The notes beneath the pieces are model-generated. The model was not told the DNA's origin. It saw only the letters and a list, made by a program, of their open reading frames with translations, and ran no database searches. This document shows positions 13,983 to 24,300 of a stretch of DNA of 64,000 bases, one piece after another. The first letter of the stretch is position 1. Each line of letters begins with the position of its first letter. The DNA lies in assembly GCF_020382885.2 (NCBI RefSeq), contig NC_058502.1, positions 6,767,501-6,831,500 on the forward strand, read 5' to 3'. The position numbers and the translations under genes were made by a program. Source of the stretch: Scatophagus argus. Its lineage: Eukaryota > Chordata > Actinopteri > Scatophagidae.

Positions 13983-14287
13983 TGTGTGTGTGTGTGTGTG
14001 TGTGTGGACGTGTATTCATGTAATTGTGGGGACAAAAATCTGTTCACCCAGTCACATTGTGGGGACCTGCCTTACTCATGGGGACAAAATGCGAGTCCCC
14101 TCAACGTAAAACATTGAATATTAGGGTGACGACTTGCTTTAAGGTGAGGTTGAGGTTGAGGTTAGGATTGTTATGGTGAGGTGGTGTTTAAGGCTCCAGG
14201 AAATGTACGTAAGTCTATGTGTTGTCCCCAAAAGAGATGCAAACAAGACTGTTTGTGTGCGTGTGTGTGTGTGTGTGTGTGTGCGTG
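13983..14287. repeat. Interspersed GTGGGGAC repeat bounded by (TG)n arrays
   Basis: A (TG)n run at 13983-14006 leads into three direct GGGGAC-containing units (TTGTGGGGAC, ATTGTGGGGACC, CATGGGGAC). The element ends with the inverted form GTTGTCCCCA at 14221-14230 and a second (TG)n run at 14262-14283. The GGGGAC/GTCCCC pairing could fold into a stem. The pattern resembles a common teleost interspersed repeat, but I cannot name the family. A possible half copy ends in TTGTCCCCAC before the (CA)n at about 43850. Confidence 0.5.
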
Positions 14288-17126
14288 CCTGGCTACTCAC
14301 TGCTGCTGTCACTTCTGGTTTCACACCCATGATAATGCCTGTTTATAATTAGAGCTGTGCTTTCCCCGAGTGTTTCCCTCTCCTCGGCGGTGCTGCGTTC
14401 ACAAGGCTGAGCCTGGCCAAGCGGAGCTGGTGCAGACTTCACAGCAACATGGTGAGAGTCGTTGTCGCTCAGTGATCTTTGTGCTCAGATGCTTTTAGTA
14501 AATATAAATTTCTGCTTTTGCTTTGCTTTAGCTGATCCTGCTGAATCAACCTGCCCATTGTAACTAAACTGATAGGATATTTTACATTATTATTATGTAC
14601 GAAGCAGTAGAGAAGTAGAAGCAGTAGTAAAAGCTGCGGGGCTGATTGAGACTAAAGTCTGGTTTAAGAGCAAATTCAACAAATTACAGACGTTTAGTGT
14701 GAAGAATAAAATATTAAAACAAAACTATGCATAAACTATTGCCAGATATGCAAAGCCAGAGAAAACATTTGGCATCTAGTTGTAGACCACTGGTGTGTTT
14801 GGAAAAAATAGTCTCCAACCTGAGCAGGACCAGGACCTGTTTCCATGGTGGTTTAGGTGTCCATATAGTGCTTTTTTTTCCTGGCATAAAAGCAGATGTG
14901 TCGAAGGCAGCAGATTGACGTTAACCAGATAGCTAACCTAATGCTATGCTAACAGAGGGTTAACTACAGACCAGGGTGATGAACCCAACCTCATTTCAAA
15001 TACAATCGGTTGTCTGAAAAGCAGCAACACCAACACTTTCCCAAAGAGTTAAGAGTTTTTCAGTGAGAAGAGATCAGACGTGACACACACAAAAAATTAA
15101 AACACTCCCAATAAAGATGCTGAGTGGCTGTGATGCTTTTTCCTCAATGGGAAAAAAAATTGAAAAAAAATATGGTAGAATAAAGCAGAAGCTTGGACAC
15201 AAGTTTAGGGAAATACGCTTATTTGCTTTGTTTCTGAGTTATACAGCCTTTATGTGTTGTCAGAATAATTGGAAAACAGAGTTCCCCTGTGAGAACATTC
15301 ACATGAACACCCTGGCATAAATTTTGGTACACAAATTTGACGTCGTAAATGCCGAAACACTAATACATTTGTAATTTGTTTCAAAGTATGAGATAAGGAT
15401 GGCAGTTTGCTTAGCTTAGTATGACGACTGGGAGCCTAACAGCAAGCTTGTTTCACAATGGAAACTGAGAACTAAAAACTGGATGATTAAACAATAAATG
15501 TTATCTTTTGTTTTTGTGTTTGGTCTCTGTGGGTCAGTCTCGTTTGTTGTTCACGGCTTTTATGTTCATTTGTATTTTATGTTTTCATATAAAATGTTAA
15601 ACGTCTCTTGGTGTATTTTTCACGACTGCTAGAGAGTGAGTTTCCCTCGGAGAGACGACAACATGAAGTAACATTAAGTGAAGCGACGCCGATATTTATC
15701 GGACGATTTTCAACGTGTACACCGATGCACGTTCCAAGCACATATCCCAACTACTCACGCTGACTCTGAGGTGAAATAAACAAGCATCTTTGACCTCTCC
15801 ACAGAAAACCACCGCATCCAGAGCGTCAGAACGTGTTGACACATTATTTACATGTTTGTTTGTTCTCCAACAAGCTGTCGAGGTGTTGTTAACGTTTATA
15901 TTGATCAAAATCGCCAACTGTGATGGAGTCCACCTGGCAGCACCATCAATGAGGTCCGAGTGTGCCAGTTGAATCCAGGCCAGAGGGAGGAGGCTAATGT
16001 CTGCTTTAAGATCACTGCCAGCCGACAGAGAGGGTTAGGTAGCGGGCTAACGCCTGGGTTAACGTCACCGCCAGATCACATAGCTACTCAGAGACAGACC
16101 TGATGAAGTGGTGATTGGGTTTTTTATTGTTGAAGACTTTCTGAGGTGCATTTTTATCAATTCAGCTGGCAGGTGGAAGTGAAGGAACATCTGGACAGAG
16201 CGAGCGAGGTGAAATCTGCAGTATATGTGACTTCTGCTGCCAACTGATCCACGACAGACAAAAAAGGTTAGACTGGCTGTGGGGCGTAAATGTGGGCTGA
16301 TGCCAAGCCACGTACCTCGAGTCAGAGGGGTGTAATGTCTGTTTTTACGCTGCTGCCAGCAAAGATGTTTGTGCTATTCCCAAAGGCATGTTTTGAATCC
16401 TTCTTGTTTAGTTCAGTTGTGAAAGAAAAAAAAAACAACAGCTTAAAAAAATAAGAGATAAAAAAGGGTCACTTCAGTCCAAACATGATTAACATAAAGC
16501 CAGTGATTCCCTTCAAAGACCGTTTTCTGGTTGTAGCTTGAGATGCATTTAAGGGTCAAAGAAATGATGTTTGGATGTTGTTTTTATGCTGAAATGTGAA
16601 AATACTCATAACTGTCTGTCATATTTCAGTTTGACAGCCACGTTCATTTACGTTGCTTTAATGCTATAATGCAAATTTTTTTTTTTGATTGGTGAAACAA
16701 ACATTTTAAGAGAGAAGATTGATGTGAAAATGCGAGGCTACAAACAAAAAGTAAACTGACTCACGTTTCCAGATTTTGGTATAAGAGCAAGAATTTTAGA
16801 GAAAGCTGAAAACCTTCACCGCATCAGCCACAGAAGGACATCATGTTGCCTTCAAAGCCAAAAACAACTTGGTCCACATTCAAACTGCCTTCATTCAAGA
16901 ACCTTTTTTTTTCATTTTGTTTTCAGTGAAGGAACATAATCAAACAGGTTTTTTATTTCACTTTGGACTGCGCCGTCACAAAGAGGTGGTCTGATCTCTC
17001 TATTTGTGTTGTCTGTTCTTGGCTTCAGTCGTGGCTCGCGCTCCTCGCGACCATGTTTCACTTTGTCGCCCGACTTACCCCGCTGAGAGGGGACTGTCAC
17101 CCAGCGCTGTGCCAGACCCGGAGCTG

Positions 17127-17127
<1 letters not shown>

Positions 17128-17159
<32 letters not shown>
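17128..17159. repeat. (CA)n microsatellite
   Basis: Uninterrupted CA dinucleotide run of about 32 bases. Confidence 0.95.
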
Positions 17160-17161
<2 letters not shown>

Positions 17162-18302
17162 CTCCTATATTTAAAAAAAAAAAAACAAAGTTCTCCTGCT
17201 CTGCTTTCCCTGTGTCATCTCGCTGAGAGACTCGTTCCTCCGGGCAGATTTGAAGCATGTGGTGGACAGAGATTTAGATAGACATATCTCTCCCATTAAC
17301 ATCTGCTCCCCTGGCCTGCTCTGCTCTCTCTCTCCAGAAGGCCATCGCATACACATTCATACGTACACACACACACACACACACACACATACGCTGCGGT
17401 TCATCCATGGTTGACAATCAAGGACAGTTGGTTTTGAGCGGTGTCAGGACAGTTAGACTCTCACGGGGAGTCTCCAAACTACAGGCGACTGGCACACAGA
17501 CAAACACTCAGAGAGCACATTTACGGCCAAACACTGAACGCCATCTGTCAGTCACTGTAGGAGGATATTACTGCTGACACACACACACACACACACTCAC
17601 AAACACACGCAGACACTTTCTGTTTGGCTGAATCTGTATTTATTAGACAAAATTCACACCAGAACTGGCTTGTGTGTGTGTGTGGACAAATCAAAGCGAG
17701 ACTGTGTGCACTGTGTGTCTTCTTGGGCATATTTTACATGCTGTGTAAACTCAGCGTGTCCATTTTGTCAGGATGGTGTCTCTGTGTTAAATTTTCTTTA
17801 TTTGACAGGCCCAGGATTAACAATGCTGACAGTGGTCGTGCTCACATGGTAATTCACCGCCGGAGGAGCTCAGATGTGTGCATCATGTGTTACGTCATTA
17901 TAAACATGATGTCTAAGGCTGCTAATCAATATTCTATCAATGAATCAGTCTTTTGTTCATTCTTTGAATTAATCAATTTAATAATGTTAATGTTAATGTT
18001 AGAAAATAGCAAAAAAAAAAAAAAATGTCCACAACATTCAGAAAACATTCACCTATAGAGCCTATAGAGGATCATTTGATAATGTTGAGTTTACAATCAC
18101 ACAAAATGAACAAAAAAAAGTTTTAAAAATCAACAAATCCACAGAAACAAGTGAATGTTTCACATTTTTATGAAAACTGTTGATGATTAATTTCCTGTCA
18201 GTTAGCTGGTCAAACTGATTGTTGCACACATCGTATTAATGTGCAAACAGACTTTAGATGCTGGTAGGAGGAAGGTAGTATAATTATACTGTGTACTGCC
18301 TG

Positions 18303-18669
18303 CAGTGATGGAATATAACTAAGTACTCAAGCACAGGTACTTAAGTGCAATTTTGAGGTACTTTAGTAGAGTATTGCTGTTACTTTTTGTTACTTCAGAT
18401 TTCTAGTTTTTGAAAAACCAGCTGCAGCTTTACCAGCCACAGCAGTAAAAAGCTTCCTACACATTAATTCTAATGCTATTAATAATGTAAGGGCCAATTC
18501 TGACCCACTGCAAGTACTTTTTCTGTAAGTATATTTTGCAAATAATTTTCAATGCAGGAATTTGTCTGTGATATATTAGCAGTACGACATAGCACAGAGT
18601 TTGAATTTTCAAAAAAGTACTTAAAAATTGTACTGAAGTGTAGTACTTGAGTAAATCTACTTCCAACAA
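18303..18669 (+). mobile_element. Non-autonomous DNA transposon-like repeat (MITE), copy 1
   Basis: The left end, CAGTGATGGAA followed by an AAGTACTCAAG stretch, is roughly inverted at the right end (TACTTGAGTAAATCTACTTCC at about 18643-18663). The interior is full of AAGTAC/GTACTT words and has no coding potential. This looks like a teleost MITE family with CAGTGGTGGAA-type ends, perhaps hAT-related. The right terminus is eroded and I could not find a convincing target-site duplication. Confidence 0.45.
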
Positions 18670-18879
18670 GCTCTCCTTTCCTCATTTCTTATCAAGTGCA
18701 TTCTGAAAAATGACTTGATTTTAACGAGTTCTGTAACGTTTCATATCAGTGATGTCTCAGATGGGAGCTTTATTTGAATCTTAAGATACAAAATAACACC
18801 TTATTAAATTAACTTTATCTGTCTTCCACTGTGTTTCGGGAGGCCTGTGACACCAGATGATACAAGCAGCCTGAAACAA

Positions 18880-19025
18880 TAAAGCACATGCGTGTCATTC
18901 TGCAGCGCCATCCTCTCACTTCCCGGCGACCCTGCGTGGACAAAGGGAAGTGTCAACACCACCTCTCTTACTGCACAATTAACATGCAAATGAGCTCAGT
19001 CGCTAATGGCGATGGCAAAGCGCTC
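18880..19025. promoter_or_regulatory. Candidate conserved non-coding element
   Basis: The block carries an octamer site ATGCAAAT at 18984-18991, with a Sox-like ACAATTAA just before it and CTAATGGCGATGG after. It is non-repetitive and non-coding. The call is inferred from motif density in a gene desert near a developmental regulator. Confidence 0.25.
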
Positions 19026-19239
19026 TTATGATGGAAATATGCTTTCTGTTTTGGCAGTATGGGTTAAACATTAGTCTGTGGAATCAGCTGAGGACAGGAG
19101 GGCAGAGGGTCCCGAGGCTTCCCCGAGGGCAGAGAGAGAGAGAGAGAGAGAGGCAGATCGAGAGAGGTAAGACACAGACAGGGAATGGCCTCTGCACCTG
19201 CTTCACAGACTATGACACACACACACACAGCACGACCAG

Positions 19240-19410
19240 GCAGTTATAATCAGCCTCGTTCAGGCTGTCAGCCCAGTCAATAACTTATCCCCTCAACTGC
19301 TTTTGTTCTAACGGCAGCTCGGCTGATGCTGCCGCTGCCCCTTATTCAACTGAAATTTATTTTCAATTGCCGCCCTCAGGCACCGGCCCTGCGGCAGCTC
19401 ACTGGCCGAG
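19240..19410. promoter_or_regulatory. Candidate conserved non-coding element
   Basis: A well-mixed, non-repetitive segment starting near TATAATCAGCCTCG and containing ATTTATTTTCAATTGCCGCC. It has no coding signature. It is listed because its texture differs from the surrounding microsatellite-rich DNA; conservation is untested. Confidence 0.2.
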
Positions 19411-20247
19411 CGAGTAAACAAACCAGCAGACCGCTTCAGCCTCACACACACTCTCTTCAGATTCAGTGCTACAGCGGTGTGCGATTGCCAAATGAGGTGT
19501 CACAGACAAACTGTGGAGTTATTAAAGCCTTGCACACATCTGACCAGAAAGCTGCATTGTGTTCGCAGCTTTGATGGAGCTGCCAAACATCTATCAGTGT
19601 GTTTTCACTAAAACAACTTTACAGACTGCAGATTTTAAAGGTCAGATTTTGGAGAAGGCAGCTCGGGAAGCACAGGGCCACGGAGTGAGGATGACAGCCA
19701 TTGTTGCCTTGTTAGCATCTGTTAATGTGTGTGTGTGTTTGTGTTTGTGTGAGTGTGAGTGTGTAAGAGGTCAAACAAAGCGCTGTTGCTTTAAGTGATA
19801 AACCTCGAGTGGCTCCCAGTAACAGGTGTGTGAAGGACCAGTCGTTTGTTAAGCCTCGTGAAAAGAGGAGCTGATGGCCACAAATCCACTCAAAATGCAC
19901 AGGATTTCTGGAGACTTTGTGCTTCCTGTCTGTCTGCCTGCCTGTTTGTCTGTCTGTCTGGCTGCCTGTCTGTCTGAAGTGCCTTTTCTGAGGTTTGAGC
20001 ACTTTTAAAAGTCTATTGTTTTTGCTGGTTGTGATGATTTGACTTGACTGAAGTGCAAACCTTCCACACTTTGAGTCCATCTTTTTTATTTATGCTACTT
20101 TGTGTATTTCAATATGTTCTTACACATGTGATGCTTTTACTGTTAATATGCTCTGAATGTTGTCCCGTCCTTTTGCACTAAGAGCTCAACAAGGAAAACA
20201 AAGTTTGTCATAATGGAAATACAGTTCAGCTGAGCTCATTTATTTTG

Positions 20248-20252
20248 GCTTA
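20248..20252 (+). repeat. Target-site duplication GCTTA (left)
   Basis: The five bases GCTTA immediately before the left LTR recur immediately after the right LTR at 26826-26830. A 5-bp duplication is typical of Ty3/gypsy integration. Confidence 0.92.
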
Positions 20253-21253
20253 TGTGAGAAGGTGAGCACCCTCCTTCTCACGGTCTCCCACGAGGGACGC
20301 GTTTTGATGGCCTGTGAGGCAGCGTCGAACACTTAAAATTAAAAAGACGTTTCGGACTTTGTAGCGCATATACGCGCTGACGCGTGTGTGCGCACACGCA
20401 CACACACACACACACACACTCCCAAGCACACGGAGAAATGGACTCTATCGTCAGTTTATGTATATGCAAATGCTTGGTGACATGTTTGGCGTGGCGTACG
20501 CCATGGACGCTTCGGCGCTGAAAGTTCAGCCCGCTGCGTCGCTCACCTTCCACAACCACAACTCACCCGTATCAGTTTTCTCCCCGGTTTAGCATCCAGG
20601 CGTGTAGTGAGGTACCCACTACTCGTCCACCTCTTCATTTCAGTTTGTAAAGACTCTGGTTTTTCATACACTCATAATCACCTGCACTCCCGGTCCAGCT
20701 CCACTGCTCCTCTGCGGAAGCGCGCGCCGCTGCAGGGGCGGACTTTATTGGGCCCAGGGCAAGGGGGCACGGCCCATTGCACTCAGGGGGTTTTTATTTT
20801 TCTATGGTATTGGCTATGTGGTGTTTGTATAAAATTATTGTGTGGTGTGTACATATTTGGTGTGTGGGTAAATTAACTTGTGCATTATTTATTTGTTTGT
20901 ATCCATTTATTATGATTATAGTATTGTATGGACCATTATGTTTATTGGTAATCCCCTCAATAATGGTTTGGACCATTTGGGCTCTACAAGCAGCCCTATT
21001 TAAAGGAGCCTCATTTTGCACTTGTTGTTCCTTGGGAGAACTAGTATGTGCTGTTGTGAGAGTTGGTTATCGGTGTTCAGTTCCTGCATTATTCCTGCAT
21101 TTTGTCTGCCTGTGAAAACCTTGTGTTCTGGGAGATTAAAAGGATTTTTCCTGGCACCTGACGCTTTGCTGCCTCCTGTTTTTCAACCTCTTCCACCTGA
21201 ATCCGGTCTTGCCGAGATCCCGTTATTCGGGGAGACCACTCTGGTCCCTCACA
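20253..21253 (+). repeat. 5' long terminal repeat
   Basis: 1001 bp beginning TGTGAG and ending CTCACA. It contains a (CA)n tract near 20399-20419, a TATTTAAA box at 20997-21004 that probably sets the transcription start about 25-30 bases downstream, and an ATTAAA poly(A) signal at 21135-21140. It matches 25827-26825 with one CA unit more; I noticed no substitution. Confidence 0.95.
20997..21004 (+). promoter_or_regulatory. LTR TATA-like box
   Basis: TATTTAAA lies about 130 bases before the ATTAAA poly(A) signal inside the LTR, the expected U3/R spacing. The same box recurs in the 3' LTR at 26569-26576. Confidence 0.65.
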
Positions 21254-21255
21254 TT

Positions 21256-21273
21256 TGGTGGCAGCGGTGGGAT
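21256..21273 (+). promoter_or_regulatory. Primer binding site, tRNA-Leu type
   Basis: Two bases after the LTR, the 18-mer TGGTGGCAGCGGTGGGAT is complementary to the 3' end of vertebrate tRNA-Leu (AAG/TAG type, ending CCGCTGCCA plus CCA) as I recall it. This would be the minus-strand primer site for reverse transcription. Confidence 0.8.
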
Positions 21274-21309
21274 CTGTGGCCATCGGAGAAGCTGGAAAAA
21301 AGAGTTGGA

Positions 21310-24300
21310 ATGAGAGGTCGAGCAGGGAAGCGAGGCCGTGGGGCGCAAGACAGCCGAACTGGGGTGAGCGTGGATGTCCCCATCCAGACCCCAGTGGACA
21401 CAGAGGAGGAAGAAGAGGTGCAGACAGACGGTGAGGTCGGGGCCCAGGCGTCGGGCGGAGAACAGCCCAGTGAGTGTGACCTAGCCACCCTGCATCAGCT
21501 CCTGGTCAGGAACTTTCGAGCCCAGGAGAGGGAGGCATCGAAGCAGGAACAGAGATGGAGGGGTGTCCAGCTCCAGCTGAATCAACTCAGGGAAGATGTT
21601 GATGCTGACCGTAGACGTCCACCTCCAGCACCACCTATGCATCAGCCAGGGGGTCTCCATTCCCCACTGGGTGGCGTACCAGCAGTAGCTCCAGCAGCAC
21701 CAGTATCTCCAGCAGCAGCAGGACCAGCCCCTGCACCAAGGGCCTGGTCCAGTGCGGCGATCCCCAGGTTTGAGGAAGGGGATGACATCGAACAATACCT
21801 GACCACATTTGAGCGGCTAGCTATGGCTTACCGCTGGCCAAGAGAGGACTGGGCGGTGATCCTGGTGCCCTACCTCTCTGGCAAGGCACGTAGTGCGTAT
21901 GTGGCAATGGACATAAACCATGCTATGAACTATGATCGTGTGAAGGAGGCCATCCTAAACAAATATGAGATCAACGAGGAGGTGTACCGGAGGAGGTTCC
22001 GTGAACCAGACGTCAGGCCGGGAGAAACGCCTCGGGAGCTGTACACCCGCCTCAAAGATCTCATCAACAAGTGGATTCGGCCGGCAACGAAGACAATTGA
22101 CGAGGTGATGGAAACCCTTGTCTTGGAGCAGTTCCTGCGAACCCTGAACCCCGACATCAGAGTATGGGTGAAGGAGCACAATCCGCAGGATGGTCAGAGG
22201 GCAGCAGAGCTGGTGGAGAACTTCATGGCAGCTCGGCGGGGCCACAAGACCTTCCGGATGGAGCCACCACCAAGACCAGCAGCTCGAGGTAGGTCTGAGG
22301 GGTTTGGTCATGGGAGTGGTTCAAAGACTAGGGAGCCCAGTAGACAGCCTGTCCAAAGTTCGTTGCCCACAGTTAGGTCCAGAGATGCCCGTGAACAGAA
22401 ACCTACTGCTACGGTGGTTTGCTATCACTGCCATCAAGAGGGCCACATTAAGCCTGAATGTCCAAACAGGAAGCCCAAGCACTCCAGCCATTGCTGTGTC
22501 CCGAGACGGGAAGAGGGTGACACAGGGTTGGTGGGGAGGCTTCAGACTGAACCAGTTGTAGTTAATGGGAAGAGGGCTATTGCCCTGTTGGACACTGCAA
22601 GCACCCAGACATTAGTGCAGCCCCGCGTAGTAGAAAAAAGAGACTATTTACCGGATGAAAAACTGAGGGTCTCTTGTGTAAATGGGGATGAGCATGAGTA
22701 CCCGGTAGCTGAAATCTACCTGGAGGTCAGAGGCCAGACTTATCAAATGACGGTGGGGGTGGTTGAGAGACTGAGCCATTCTGTGGTCATTGGCCAAGAC
22801 CTCCCTGTCCTGCTTGAGCTAGTGCAAACAAGCCGACCCATCAGCATGGTAGTGACGAGGGCCCAGAGCCGGGCACCGGGTCCTGAAGAGCCTGCTGATG
22901 AGCCTGAGTCCACTAGCCTGTCAGAGCTGCCATTTGCCGAGGAGGACATCACTCCTCCTGCCAGAGTAAAATGCAGGAAGACCCGCAGGCAGCGCAGACA
23001 GGATAGGTTAGTGGGGACATTGCAGAGATCTGAGGAGCCACCGGTTAACCAACCAGACGATGAGTGGGTGAAGGGGGAAGATAATTTTGAGCAGCTGCAG
23101 AGAGAGGATCCCACTCTGCAGAAAGCTTTCGAGAAGGTCACCCACATTGATGATGTCCAGACAGAAGTCCCTTCCGCTTTGTCTGGGGAGGGATATGTTT
23201 TGAGAGACGGAAGGTTATATCACCAGCCAGGGGAAGGCAGGACTGAGCAGTTAGTGGTTCCCAAACAGCTCAGGGAACAGGTGCTAGCTTTGGGTCACAA
23301 AATCCCTTGGGCAGGTCATCTGAGCAACACCAAGAGCCATGAGAGAATTGCAGCCAGGTTCTATTGGCCAGGGCTCTACAGTGACGTCTTAAATTACTGT
23401 AAGACCTGTCCAGAATGCCAGTTGACCAGTCGCAGAAAGACTAGCCCTTATCCCCTTCAACCACTTCCTGTCATCGAGGTGCCGTTTACCCGTATTGCTA
23501 TGGACATTGTAGGTCCCCTGGAGAGAACACAGACAGGCTACCGGTACATTCTGGTAGTCTGTGACTATGCTACGCGTTACCCAGAGGCCTTCCCTCTGCG
23601 CAAGGTAACAGCTCGCCCCATAGCACAGGCATTGTTGCAACTCTTCTCCAGGGTGGGCATCCCACAGGAAGTCCTTACGGACCAGGGCACAGCTTTCCTA
23701 TCAAAAACAATGAAACAGGTTTATAGTTTGCTGGGTATTAAGGGAATAAGAACCACTCCATACCACCCTCAGTCCGATGGCCTGGTAGAGCGTTACAACC
23801 AGACGCTTAAAAGCATGTTGAGAAAGTTTGTGGCAGCCAATGGGAAAGACTGGGACCGCTGGCTGCCCTTCTTACTTTTTGCCTACCGTGAGGTCCCCCA
23901 GGCCTCCACGGGTTTTTCACCCTTTGAGCTGCTTTATGGCCGACAGGTTCGTGGTCCCTTGGACGTCCTGAGAGAAGCCTGGGAGGGACCCAGGTCTCCC
24001 AAGACTCACAGCATCTTGGCTCATGTGCTGAAGATGAGAGACAAGATGGAGGAGATGGCAGAGCTGGTACGAGCGAACCTGGGGCAGGCCCAGACTCACC
24101 AGAAGTCCTGGTACGACAAGGCAGCCAGGCAGAGGAGTCTCCAACCAGGGCAGAAGGTTCTGCTTCTTCTGCCCACCACTGAGAACAAGCTGCTTGCCAG
24201 GTGGCAGGGGCCGTACAAGGTGGTGCGGAAGATGGGTCCAGCCACCTACGAGATTGATCTTCCTGGGAAGAGAAAACCCAGGCAAACCTTCCATATTAAT

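Larger units (their letters stand above)
9000..20252. other. Intergenic desert, right part up to the LTR element
   Basis: No gene is recognisable. The stretch is interrupted by long (CA)n/(TG)n arrays (12716-12742, 13804-13835, 13983-14006, 14262-14283, 17128-17159, 17366-17389), a GTGGGGAC repeat element at 13983-14287, a MITE-like repeat at 18303-18669, a (GA)n run near 19131-19151 and several candidate regulatory blocks. The next human gene beyond OLIG3 is TNFAIP3; I see none of its OTU or A20 zinc-finger coding sequence here. Confidence 0.55.

Noticed and set aside
20607..21115. Small frames within the LTRs (89 and 112 aa, repeated at 26179-26687)
   Set aside because: They recur only because the LTRs are duplicates. 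No motif, and they overlap the LTR promoter and poly(A) signal.
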